64,000 bases of DNA from Actinomycetes bacterium (GTDB lineage Bacteria; Actinomycetota; Acidimicrobiia; Acidimicrobiales; RAAP-2): positions 1 through 64,000 of the forward strand of contig JAKBTL010000005.1 of the NCBI GenBank assembly GCA_021844425.1, written 5' to 3'. Of this stretch, positions 50,485 to 58,913 are shown in pieces. The stretch's first letter is position 1. Each line of letters starts with the position of its first letter. A program made the translations under genes and the position numbers. Under the pieces are notes generated by a model. It saw only the letters and a list, made by a program, of their open reading frames with translations. It did not search any database and was not told the DNA's origin.

Positions 50485-51992
50485 CACTTCGAGAGCGAGC
50501 GGTCCCCTTGCCGGTGCGCACCTGCGAGTTGGTCACCGCCAGCGAGCTCGAAGCGAGGGCCAGGGCGCTGCTCGACGCGGGGTTCCGCCTGGCCATGGTC
50601 GCCGGGCACGACGACGGCCATGGCGATGGCCTGCGTGCGGTGTACGTCTTCTGCGCCGGGCCTCCCGATCGCCGCGTCGAGCTGCAGATCCGCCTCGACC
50701 CGAACCGCCCCGCCGTCCCGTCCCTCGCCGCCTGGTCGTTCCCCGCCAGCCGCTTCGAGCGCGAGCTGGCTGACCTGTTCGGCATCGAGCCACTGGGCCA
50801 TCCCTTCCCCCGCCCGCTCGTGCGCCACCAGCACTGGCCACGGGACTGGTTCCCCATGCGCCGCGACGCCGGGGCGTCTCCGCCGTTGCGGGTCGGCGCC
50901 GAGCCGTTCCCCTTCGTCGCCGTGGAGGGGCCAGGCGTCTACGAGATCCCCGTTGGGCCGGTCCACGCCGGGTTGATCGAGCCCGGCCACTTCCGCTTCT
51001 TTGTCGTCGGCGAGACGATCCTGAAGATGAAGGCCCGCCTGTGGTTCGTCCACCGCGGTGTCGAGAAGCTCTTCGAAGGCCGGCCGGTCTCCGACGGCGT
51101 CGTCCTGGCGGAGCGGATCTCCGGCGACACGGCCGCCGCCCACGCCCTGGCGTACTGCCTCGCCGTCGAAGACGCCCTGAAGATCGAGGTCCCTCGAGAC
51201 GTGCAGCTGCTTCGGGCGGTCGTGGTCGAGCTGGAGCGGGTCACGAACCACGTCGCCGACCTCGGCGCGCTCTGCAACGACGTGGGATTCGGCGTCGCCC
51301 AGGCGTACGCGCTCACGCTGCGTGAGACTCTGCTGCGCCTGGCCGGCGAGGTCACCGGGCACCGCCTGCTGCGCGGCGCCATCCGTCCCGGAGCAGCAAC
51401 GCTGCGGCGTGTCCCCACCGGCGCCGAGCTCGCGGACGTCGCGGCGCGCGTGGAGCGCCTTGTCGACCTCGCCACTTCCAACGCCGTGGTGATGGATCGC
51501 TTCAAGGGGACGGCGGTCTTGCCCCGCCCCGACGCCGAGGCGATCGGGGTGCTCGGGGTCGTCGCGCGGGCGTCGGGGGTCGCCGTCGACGCCCGGATCG
51601 CGCACCCGTTCTGCGACTTCGGAGCAGACCTGGTTCCCGTCGTCGAGGCGAGCGGCGACGTGCTGGCCCGCTTTTCGGTCCGCGCCCGCGAGGCTGCGGC
51701 GTCGCTCCGCCTCGTCGAGGCGCTGGCCGGACGCGCCCGGTCGCTCGAGGCCAGCGTCGGCGGCCTGCCACAGAGGGGAGGCTCCGGGCTCGGGATGGTG
51801 GAGGGCTGGCGAGGCACGATCGTCCACCGAGTCGAGGTCGACGCAGACGGGCACCTCACGCGCGCCAAGGTCGTTGACCCGTCATTCCTCACCTGGCCGG
51901 CGCTGTCGGTCGCCCTCGGCGACACGATCGTCCCTGACTTCCCCCTCGCCAACAAGAGCTTCAACCTCTCCTACGCCGGCAACGACCTGTGA
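50481..51992 (+). CDS. hycE: Hydrogenase-like large subunit without Ni ligands (HyfG/HycE type, Rv0087-like)
   Basis: 503 residues: a NuoC-like domain (about 1-150, with FPASRFERELADLFGIEPLG) fused to a NuoD/[NiFe] large-subunit domain. Group 4 hydrogenases bind Ni with four cysteines. Here the L1 motif reads R212-I-S-G-D-T-A-A-A-H221 in place of RICGICGxxH, and L2 reads D466-P-S-F-L-T-W in place of DPCxSC. All four cysteines are replaced (S214, T217, S468, T471). This matches energy-converting hydrogenase-related (Ehr) complexes, not hydrogenases. ATG overlaps the previous stop. No maturation genes are nearby. Confidence 0.9.
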   Translation: MTLRERAVPLPVRTCELVTASELEARARALLDAGFRLAMVAGHDDGHGDGLRAVYVFCAGPPDRRVELQIRLDPNRPAVPSLAAWSFPASRFERELADLFGIEPLGHPFPRPLVRHQHWPRDWFPMRRDAGASPPLRVGAEPFPFVAVEGPGVYEIPVGPVHAGLIEPGHFRFFVVGETILKMKARLWFVHRGVEKLFEGRPVSDGVVLAERISGDTAAAHALAYCLAVEDALKIEVPRDVQLLRAVVVELERVTNHVADLGALCNDVGFGVAQAYALTLRETLLRLAGEVTGHRLLRGAIRPGAATLRRVPTGAELADVAARVERLVDLATSNAVVMDRFKGTAVLPRPDAEAIGVLGVVARASGVAVDARIAHPFCDFGADLVPVVEASGDVLARFSVRAREAAASLRLVEALAGRARSLEASVGGLPQRGGSGLGMVEGWRGTIVHRVEVDADGHLTRAKVVDPSFLTWPALSVALGDTIVPDFPLANKSFNLSYAGNDL

Positions 51993-52151
51993 GCGAAGGG
52001 ACCGGGAACGAGCCGGGAACGCGGACGAGACGGGTTCGGGCCGCCTCCGCCGGGCGGATGGGCGGCACCTGAGCTCCACCTGCAGCGCTCGTTCTCGGAT
52101 GCAGATCCTTCCTATCTGCGACCTGCTCGCATTTACTCCTAGAGTGCTGGT

Positions 52152-53645
52152 GTGCACGAGCAGGCAGACGGACGCGCGGTCGCCACAGCACGGGCGGTCG
52201 CCACAGCACGGGCGGTCGGCGAGCCCGGCGGCGACGGTGGCGCAGGGATGGGCCTGCGCCAGTCGTTCAGGCTCGGCGACCTCGTGCCGCTGTCGGTCTC
52301 GAGCGTCGGCCCGATGTTCTCGGTGGCGGCGACCGGGGGGGTCATGGCAGCTCAAGCTGGATGGTGGACGTTGCCCGCGATCGGGGTGCTGGCGATCCCC
52401 TTCGTCCTCTCGAGCTTCGTGTTCCGACTGCTGAACCGGCACTTTCCCCACGCAGGCGCGTCCTACCACTGGTCGGCTCGCATCGTGGGGCCCGGCCTCT
52501 CCCGCTACCAGGCGTGGATCTTGATCCTCGCCTACTTCTTCTCCATCCCTCCGATCGCCATCCCCGCCAGCTCCTACACCTTGGCGTTGGTGGCGCCCCA
52601 CTACCACGCGCCCGTGATCGTCCAGATGCTCGTGACGCTCTTTTGGATCTGCTTCGCAGCGGTCCCGCTGCTGCTCGGGGCGCGCCCGACGGCGCGGATC
52701 ACCCAGGTCTTCTTCGCCGTCGAGGTGGCGTCGCTCTGCTCTTTCGGGGCGCTCGGCGCGCTGCGGTGGTCGAAGATCTCGGTCCCGGTCCACTTCGGAT
52801 CCCCTCCGATCGGCGGGATACTCGTGGTCGCGGTGGTCGCAGCGACGATCCTCGACGGCTGGGAGATCGACAGCTACGCCGCGGAGGAGTCCCGCCGCCC
52901 TCGCGCCCATCCGGGGATCGGCGGGATCATCGGTGCGCTCGGAGCGCTCCTCTTCTACGCGATCTTGTACCCGCTCATGCTGGGCGAGACTCCGCTGCGC
53001 CAGCTCGCCGGCTCCCCTGACCCGCTGGTCGCGTGGTCGCACCGTCTCGTGCCCGGCGACCCGTGGGCGATCTTGATCCCGATCCTGGCCTCGACTGCCG
53101 GAGGCCTTTGGCTGACGAGCTTCATCTTGACGCGCGCGCTGTACGCGATGGGCCGGGAGCGATTGGTCCCCCGGCAGTTCGCACGCCTCAACCGTGCCCG
53201 CGTGCCCCATGTCGCCATCGTCGCCTCGCTGGGCGCCGCCGGGTTGGTCTGCGCGCTCCAGCTGTTCGTCGCCTCGCTCAGCTCGTTCTTCAGCCTGCTT
53301 CTCTCGACCGCGGGGTTCTTCCTTCTCGCCGAGTTCTTCTTGGACTCGATCACCGCGGTCGTGTTCCTCACCGTCGGTCACAAGCGCCTCCCTGACGTCG
53401 AGTTGCAGCCCCACGGCCACCCGGGGCTCCTTCTCGGCGCGCTGTTCTCGAGCGCCGTGATGGGGCTGTTGCTCGTCGGGTTCTTCGTGTTCGGACCCCG
53501 GGCGTTCGGGGGCGGGATCGACGAGACCCTCGGGGCGCTGCTCGGGCTCGGGTTCGCGTTCGCCTGGTGGACCCGCCGACGAGCGAGGGGGCCGGTGACG
53601 TTCGAGGGGGGCGACGTCGCCGCTCCGGTCGCCCTCGACGCGTGA
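52152..53645 (+). CDS. APC-family amino-acid/polyamine permease
   Basis: Up to 497 residues with 12 helices. The first helix has the APC signature LSVSSVGPMFSVAATGGVMA, and NRHFPHAGASYHWSARIVGP is the loop after helix 2. EIDSYAAEESRRPRAHPGIG in the centre is also typical. GTG 52,152 reads through an 18-base repeat (AVATAR twice); ATG 52,248 begins just before the conserved MGLRQSFRLGDLVPLSVSS and is the better start. It follows the hydrogenase-like operon after 160 bases but is probably separate. Substrate unknown. Confidence 0.85.
   Translation: MHEQADGRAVATARAVATARAVGEPGGDGGAGMGLRQSFRLGDLVPLSVSSVGPMFSVAATGGVMAAQAGWWTLPAIGVLAIPFVLSSFVFRLLNRHFPHAGASYHWSARIVGPGLSRYQAWILILAYFFSIPPIAIPASSYTLALVAPHYHAPVIVQMLVTLFWICFAAVPLLLGARPTARITQVFFAVEVASLCSFGALGALRWSKISVPVHFGSPPIGGILVVAVVAATILDGWEIDSYAAEESRRPRAHPGIGGIIGALGALLFYAILYPLMLGETPLRQLAGSPDPLVAWSHRLVPGDPWAILIPILASTAGGLWLTSFILTRALYAMGRERLVPRQFARLNRARVPHVAIVASLGAAGLVCALQLFVASLSSFFSLLLSTAGFFLLAEFFLDSITAVVFLTVGHKRLPDVELQPHGHPGLLLGALFSSAVMGLLLVGFFVFGPRAFGGGIDETLGALLGLGFAFAWWTRRRARGPVTFEGGDVAAPVALDA
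52176..52218 (+). repeat. 18-base tandem repeat at the permease 5' end
   Basis: GCGGTCGCCACAGCACGG is present twice in tandem (52,176-52,193, 52,194-52,211) plus the first 7 bases of a third copy. The period is in frame and lies upstream of the likely ATG, so it may be untranslated leader sequence. Confidence 0.85.
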
Positions 53646-53673
53646 GGGTGGAGACGCGCCGTGGGTTGGCGGC

Positions 53674-55002
53674 TTACGAGAAGGGCGACGCGCGTCCCAG
53701 CTGGTGGCGCAGACACGCGTCGAGCGTCGGGCGGCGGAAGCGGAACCCCGTCGCTTCGAGCCGTGCAGGAGCGACGCGCTGGCTCGCGCACGCGAGCTCC
53801 CGCGCACCTTCGGAGCCCAGGACCGCAGCGGCCGCCGCCTTGGGCACGGCGACGCGCGCCGGGCGGTGCAAGACCCTTGCGAGCGTCTGCGTGAGCTCCC
53901 GGTTGCAGACGGGGTTGGGTGCGACCGCGTTGAGCGCACCTGCCATGTCCCGGTCGACGAGCGCCCTCGCGTAGACGTCGGTCAGGTCGTCGAGGTCGAT
54001 CCACGACAGCCACTGGTTGCCGTCGCCGACCCGCCCGCCGAGGCCCGCGAGGAACAGGGGGCGCAGGAGCGCGAGCATCCCGCCACCTGCGGACAGCACG
54101 ATGCCGGTACGCACGACGGCGACGCGCATGCCGGCGTCGGCGGCATCCTTGGTCGCCGCTTCCCACCGTGCCACCACGTCGGCGAGGAAGCCGTCACCGC
54201 GGGCTGCCCCTTCGTCGAGGAGCTCGTCGCCGCGGTCGGGGCCGTAGTAGCCGATCGCGGAAGCTGCGACCAGCACGCGAGGGCCGCTCGCCTGCGCCAG
54301 CGCGCCGGCCAGCCGGCGAGTCGGCTCGATCCTGCTCGAGGCGATCGCTTCCTTGTGCCGGCTCGTGAAGCGCCCGGCGATGGAAGCGCCGGCGAGGTGG
54401 ACAACGGCGTCGACGTCCTCGAAGACGCCAGGATCGGGGTCCAAGGGATCCCACGCGCGCTCGTCGTCGGCTCGTGGGGCGCGCCGGACGAGCCGGATCA
54501 CCCTGTGGCCCGCGGTCGAGAGGAACGCTGAGAGCGCGGTGCCGACCAGGCCCGAAGACCCCGTCACCGCGACGGTGAGTGCCGTGGGATCGATCCGTCG
54601 AAGGTCGGATTGCACGCCGAGGTCGTCGCGGAGCTGGGTGTGCCGGTAGGCGAACATCCTTTGAAGCGCGAACGCGGGGATGGGGGTCGAGACCCTGTCG
54701 GTGAGCCGCGTGCGGCCCGGGCCTTCTGGCGCGAAGGAGTGCACGTGGCGCCAGGGGAGGGGAGGCGAGACGAGATCGTCCACGAAGCGGTACGGCGGTT
54801 CGTAGTCGTGGTGCTGGGCGACCCAGCGGATCCCGCCGGGCAGGCGGACCACCGCTCTTCCGTCTGCGAGCGACGGCGTTTCTGTCACGAGGCGGGCTCC
54901 GAGCCACGGCGGGGTCAACCTCTGGAACGCGCCCGGTCGCTCGTGCCAGCCGAAGACGTCGCCGATCGGGTGGTCGAACACGCTCGAGTACTCGATGCTC
55001 AT
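53674..55002 (-). CDS. Two-domain SRPBCC - TIGR01777 epimerase
   Basis: 442 residues. An N-terminal SRPBCC domain (about 1-145, MSIEYSSVFDHPIGDVFGWH and VHSFAPEGPGRTRLTDRVST) precedes a TIGR01777 (YfcH-like) sugar-nucleotide epimerase/SDR domain. The Rossmann motif is VAVTGSSGLVGTALSAFLST (about 144-163), followed by DAVVHLAGASIAGRFTSRHK, ASAIGYYGPDRGDELLDEGA and VRTGIVLSAGGGMLALLRPL. This architecture is known in actinobacteria. Catalytic substrate unknown. It converges with the APC permease and diverges from the branched-chain amino-acid transporter. Confidence 0.9.
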   Translation of the reverse strand: MSIEYSSVFDHPIGDVFGWHERPGAFQRLTPPWLGARLVTETPSLADGRAVVRLPGGIRWVAQHHDYEPPYRFVDDLVSPPLPWRHVHSFAPEGPGRTRLTDRVSTPIPAFALQRMFAYRHTQLRDDLGVQSDLRRIDPTALTVAVTGSSGLVGTALSAFLSTAGHRVIRLVRRAPRADDERAWDPLDPDPGVFEDVDAVVHLAGASIAGRFTSRHKEAIASSRIEPTRRLAGALAQASGPRVLVAASAIGYYGPDRGDELLDEGAARGDGFLADVVARWEAATKDAADAGMRVAVVRTGIVLSAGGGMLALLRPLFLAGLGGRVGDGNQWLSWIDLDDLTDVYARALVDRDMAGALNAVAPNPVCNRELTQTLARVLHRPARVAVPKAAAAAVLGSEGARELACASQRVAPARLEATGFRFRRPTLDACLRHQLGRASPFS

Positions 55003-55210
55003 CTCGCCACACTCTCACGCAGCTAGGCTCGCTGCGCGTCTCGAGACGCTCGCTTCGCGCCTCGAGACGGCACCCGCGCAAGGGCACCCGCACGGGGGGG
55101 AACCGCTGGACGGGGGCGCCTTGCCCCCAATTCTCAGATTTGATTAGATGTCAGAAGTGCGACAAGACTCACGGCCTGTGACCACAGCACTCGTGACAAG
55201 GGGGGCTTTC

Positions 55211-56431
55211 ATGGTTCGTCGTTCCTGGCTCAAGGCAGCAGCCGCAGTTGCCGGGTCGATCGGTCTCGTGCTCGGGACGGTCGGCGTGGCAGGCGCGGCC
55301 GCGGCCCACCACAAGGCGGCGAAGGGCAAGCCGATCATCATCGGCGCGGTGATCGACGAGACGAGCACCATGAAGCCGTTCGACCAGCCGGCCATCGAGG
55401 CGGCCCAGATCTGGGCCAAGAAGGTCAACGCGAGCGGCGGCGTGCTCGGCCGTCCCATCAAGTTCAAGGTCTTCAACGACCAGCTCCAGCCGTCGCTGAC
55501 CCGCTCCGACGCGCTGAGGGCGATCGCGCAGGGGGCCTCCATCCTGTGGACCACGTGCGACGTGACATTCGCGACCCCGGCCATCCAGGTGGGGCTGGCG
55601 CACCACATGCTCGTCGTCTCGCCGTGCACCGGGACCAACGAGATGGGCCCGTCGCGCTTCGGCGCCCCCGGGAAGCTGGCGTTCAGCTTCGGCAACGCCC
55701 CGACGTCGGACGGTGCCGTGCTCGCGCGGCTGCTCATGCAGAAGGGGTGGAAGACCGCCACGGTCGTCACGGACAAGCTGCTCACATACTTCGTGGACGT
55801 CTGCCAGAACTTCACCACCGACTACCAGAAGATGGGCGGGAAGATCGTCTCGCAGCTCACCTACACGACGGGTGACCACACGGTCACCCAGGTCGCGCAG
55901 AAGGCCGCGACCTCAGGCGCGGCGGCCACCGTCCTGTGCACGACGACCACGCCGACACTGCCGGCCTTCGTCACCTCTGCAAGGACCCTCGGCAACACGA
56001 AGCCGATCGTCGGCCCCTGGGCGATCGATGGCGGCTTCTGGGAGCCGAAAACATCGAAGATCTCGAACAACATCTGGTGGGCGACCTACGCTTCGGTCTT
56101 CGGGGACGACCCGAACCCCCAGATCCGCAGCCTGTTCAAGCAGATGAAGTCGTTGGGCGAGACGCCGCTGACCGGCGGGTTCGTGACCGGGCCGACCGCG
56201 CTGCAAGGCGTCATCGCCGCGATCAAGCGCACGCACGGCACACTCAAGGGTCCGAAGCTCGCCGCCCAGATGGTGAAATTCCACAATGTCCCCACCCTGT
56301 CGGGGCCGGTGAGCTTCTCGGCGAAGTTCCACGCGGTCGTCGGACGGCCGTACCGGATCATCGAGGTCAAGAACGGCAAGCCGCACTTCGTGGAGATGCT
56401 GAGCCCGGGGAAGTACGCCGGCGGAGCGTAG
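55211..56431 (+). CDS. livJ: Branched-chain amino-acid-type ABC substrate-binding protein
   Basis: 406 residues. A signal sequence (RRSWLKAAAAVAGSIGLVLG then AGAAAAH) shows export. The mature protein is a type I periplasmic-binding fold: IIIGAVIDETSTMKPFDQPA, EAAQIWAKKVNASGGVLGRP and YQKMGGKIVSQLTYTTGDHT. There is no lipobox cysteine, unusual for a Gram-positive binding protein. AGGGGGG precedes ATG 55,211; an upstream frame to 55,148 lacks a secretion signal. First gene of the livJ-G-F-H-M run. The ligand may be an amino acid or an amide or aromatic compound. Confidence 0.85.
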   Translation: MVRRSWLKAAAAVAGSIGLVLGTVGVAGAAAAHHKAAKGKPIIIGAVIDETSTMKPFDQPAIEAAQIWAKKVNASGGVLGRPIKFKVFNDQLQPSLTRSDALRAIAQGASILWTTCDVTFATPAIQVGLAHHMLVVSPCTGTNEMGPSRFGAPGKLAFSFGNAPTSDGAVLARLLMQKGWKTATVVTDKLLTYFVDVCQNFTTDYQKMGGKIVSQLTYTTGDHTVTQVAQKAATSGAAATVLCTTTTPTLPAFVTSARTLGNTKPIVGPWAIDGGFWEPKTSKISNNIWWATYASVFGDDPNPQIRSLFKQMKSLGETPLTGGFVTGPTALQGVIAAIKRTHGTLKGPKLAAQMVKFHNVPTLSGPVSFSAKFHAVVGRPYRIIEVKNGKPHFVEMLSPGKYAGGA

Positions 56432-56434
56432 GTC

Positions 56435-57238
56435 GTGAGCGAGGGCGCCGACGACGGTCACCTCCTGGTCTGCCAGGAGGTGACCGTCGCATACGCAGGG
56501 TTGCGTGCGCTCAGCGCAGTGAGCCTCACGCTGGACCGAGCAGAGATCATCGGCCTGATCGGCCCCAACGGGGCGGGGAAGACGACGTTGGTCAACGCGA
56601 TGAGCGGGTTCGCTCCGATCACCCACGGCAGCATCCAGCTCGGTGGAGCCGAGATCTCGAAGCTGTCGCCGGAGCGGCGTGCCCACCGGGGGCTGGCGAG
56701 GACCTTCCAGCACGGCCGGCTGTTCGGCGACCTGAGCGCGCGGGAGAACGTCGAGCTCGGCGCCATCGCGGTCGGGTGCTCCGCCCGTGAGGCGCGCCGG
56801 CGGACGCATGCGTTGCTGGAGGAGATCGGGCTCCTCGACCTGGCGGCCTCTCCCGCGTCCGAGCTCTCCCACGGCGACCAGCAGCGGGTCAGCGTCGCGA
56901 GGGCGGTCGTGGCCGAGCCGGCGGTCCTGCTGCTCGACGAGCCGGCGGCGGGACTGCCCGCCGAGGGGCTCGGCGAGCTCGCCTCCCTCGTGGAGCACGC
57001 CCGATCGGCCCGGGGTGCGGGCGTCGTCGTGATCGATCACAATGTCGAGTTCGTCCTAGGGTTGAGCGATCGGGTCGTCGTGCTGGACCATGGTGAGGTG
57101 CTGACGGAGGGAACCCCGGCGCACGTGCGCAGCCACGCGGGCGTGGCGGCTGCCTACTTCGGTACCGTCGGTAGCGTCGGCACCGACGGCACCGACGGCA
57201 CGGACGAGGCGGGGACCCGCACGGTGCCGGTGCCATGA
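56435..57238 (+). CDS. livG: Branched-chain amino-acid ABC ATPase LivG
   Basis: 267 residues. Walker A is GPNGAGKTTL (about 46-55), then RTFQHGRLFGDLSARENVEL, the signature SHGDQQRVSVARAVVAEPAV and Walker B LLLDEPAAGLPAEG. The signature begins LSHGDQ in place of LSGGQ, as is common for LivG. The C-terminus is a low-complexity tail (TVGSVGTDGTDGTDEAGTR) from a short repeat. Its start lies three bases after livJ and its stop overlaps livF (ATGA). Confidence 0.95.
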   Translation: MSEGADDGHLLVCQEVTVAYAGLRALSAVSLTLDRAEIIGLIGPNGAGKTTLVNAMSGFAPITHGSIQLGGAEISKLSPERRAHRGLARTFQHGRLFGDLSARENVELGAIAVGCSAREARRRTHALLEEIGLLDLAASPASELSHGDQQRVSVARAVVAEPAVLLLDEPAAGLPAEGLGELASLVEHARSARGAGVVVIDHNVEFVLGLSDRVVVLDHGEVLTEGTPAHVRSHAGVAAAYFGTVGSVGTDGTDGTDEAGTRTVPVP

Positions 57239-58032
57239 GCGAGACCGTGGCCCGCTCGGCCGCGCCCGCACCGACGGCCGGGAACGGTCCGGGGCCGGCG
57301 GCCCCTCAGCTGCTCGAGGTGTCGGGACTGCGGGTCACCTACGGCAGGGCTCAGGCGGTCGACGGGGTGAGCTTCGCGGTCGGCGAGGGCGAGCTCGTCG
57401 GGGTAGTCGGCCCCAACGGCGCGGGGAAGAGCTCCACGCTGCTGGCGGTCATGGGAGAGGTGCGCCGAGCGGCCGGCGAGGTGCGTCTCCGGGGGGTGCC
57501 ACTGCCCGGCCGGCCGGAGAACGTCGTGCGAAGCGGGATGGCGATGGTGCCCGAGGGCAGGCGCCTGTTCCCCTCGATGACGGTCCAGGAGAACCTCCAG
57601 CTCGGTCGGTTGGCCAGGCGCCAAGGCCGGGTCCCGCGGCTGAGCGACGACGAGGTCGCGGCACTGTTCCCGGTGACCGCCGAGTTCGCCCGCCGCCGGG
57701 CCGGGCTGCTCTCGGGGGGCCAGCAGCAGCAGGTTGCCATCGCTCGTGCGCTGCTCTCGGACCCCGACGTGCTCTTGCTGGACGAGCCGTCGCTCGGCCT
57801 GTCGCCGACCATCGTCGCGTCCGTCTTCTCCGCGCTCGAGCGCGTCAACTCGCTCGGTGTCGCCATCTTGCTGGTGGAGCAGCGGGCCGAGATGACCCTC
57901 GAGTTCTGCTCCCGGAGCTACGTGCTCGTCGGGGGCAGGATCCGCTTCGAAGCCGACCGGCACACCAGCGTGGAGACGGTCATGGCCGCCTACTTCGGCG
58001 GGGAGCCGGTCGCATCGGGGAACCGGCCTTGA
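57235..58032 (+). CDS. livF: Branched-chain amino-acid ABC ATPase LivF
   Basis: 265 residues. Walker A GPNGAGKSST, MVPEGRRLFPSMTVQENLQL (the LivF-specific stretch), signature LLSGGQQQQVAIARALLSDP and Walker B LLLDEPSLGLSPTIVASVFS. A 25-residue Pro/Ala-rich N-terminus precedes the domain. ATGA overlap with livG; the next gene starts with a TTG overlapping its stop. Works as a heterodimer with LivG on the LivHM permease. Confidence 0.95.
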   Translation: MSETVARSAAPAPTAGNGPGPAAPQLLEVSGLRVTYGRAQAVDGVSFAVGEGELVGVVGPNGAGKSSTLLAVMGEVRRAAGEVRLRGVPLPGRPENVVRSGMAMVPEGRRLFPSMTVQENLQLGRLARRQGRVPRLSDDEVAALFPVTAEFARRRAGLLSGGQQQQVAIARALLSDPDVLLLDEPSLGLSPTIVASVFSALERVNSLGVAILLVEQRAEMTLEFCSRSYVLVGGRIRFEADRHTSVETVMAAYFGGEPVASGNRP

Positions 58033-58913
58033 CCGTCGTCGGGTACCTGGTCAACGCGATCTCGCTGGGGGCGCTCTACGCGCTGATCGCCGTCTCGGTC
58101 GGCCTCGTCTTCGGCGTGCTCCGGCAGATCAACCTGGCCCAGGGCGAGGTGATCACGTTCGGGGCGTACTCGCTCTGGCTCATGCGCTCGTTGCCTACGT
58201 GGCTCGCCATCGTGCTGTGCTTCGCGGTGTGCATCGCCGCGTCGCTCCTGCTGCAGGTGGCCGTCTTCCGCCCGCTGCGCGGCGCGTCGGCGCTCACCAC
58301 GCTTGTCGCCACGTTCGGGGTGAGCTACGGCCTCGAGGCCCTCTGGCTGATCATCTTCGGACCGAGCGGCAACACGGTGTCCATGCTCACCAGCCTGAAC
58401 AACACGGTCGTCGGCGGTGCGGTCGCGCTGCGCTGGATCACCTTGGTGGAGATCGGCGCGGCGGTCGTGCTGCTGGGCGGCCTGCTGCTGCTCCTCTTCC
58501 GCACGTCGCTCGGCATGCGGATGCGGGCGGTCGCCGAGGACCTGCGCGCCGCGAGGCTCGTCGGCGTGCGCATCGGGCAGGTGGTCACGTGGGCGTTCGT
58601 GCTCAGCGGCGCGAGCGCAGCCGTAGTCGCCGTGCTCGCCACGGTCCAGACGCCGCTCGTCACCCCGACCTTCGGGCTGAACCTGATCATCTTCGCACTC
58701 GTCGGCGTGGTCCTCGGGGGCCTCGACCACTTGGGACGTGCCACGGCCGGCGGCTTCATCGTGGGGTTCGTGAATTCGCTGCTCGGATCCATCCTTCCCG
58801 AGCAGGAGCTCGTCTTCGTGACGTCGCTCACCTTCCTGTTCGTCGTCGTCGTCCTCGTGGTGCGCCCTGCCGGACTGCTCGCCCCGCGGGGTGCGGACGT
58901 GGAGCGGGTGTGA
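58029..58913 (+). CDS. livH: Branched-chain amino-acid ABC permease LivH
   Basis: 294 residues, TTG start. Eight or so helices; the family marker LVNAISLGALYALIAVSVGL opens the protein, followed by GVLRQINLAQGEVITFGAYS. The EAA-like loop FRTSLGMRMRAVAEDLRAAR (about 158-177) contacts the ATPases. Ends in RPAGLLAPRGADVERV. Overlaps both neighbours by 4 bases. Confidence 0.95.
   Translation: MTVVGYLVNAISLGALYALIAVSVGLVFGVLRQINLAQGEVITFGAYSLWLMRSLPTWLAIVLCFAVCIAASLLLQVAVFRPLRGASALTTLVATFGVSYGLEALWLIIFGPSGNTVSMLTSLNNTVVGGAVALRWITLVEIGAAVVLLGGLLLLLFRTSLGMRMRAVAEDLRAARLVGVRIGQVVTWAFVLSGASAAVVAVLATVQTPLVTPTFGLNLIIFALVGVVLGGLDHLGRATAGGFIVGFVNSLLGSILPEQELVFVTSLTFLFVVVVLVVRPAGLLAPRGADVERV

Noticed and set aside
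49947-51854. 635-codon minus-strand frame opposite the hydrogenase-like genes
   Set aside because: Antisense shadow of HycQ and HycE; no recognisable domain.
44891-51992. Functional [NiFe] hydrogenase 4 / formate hydrogenlyase
   Set aside because: All four Ni-binding cysteines of the large subunit are replaced, and no hyp or protease maturation genes are nearby.
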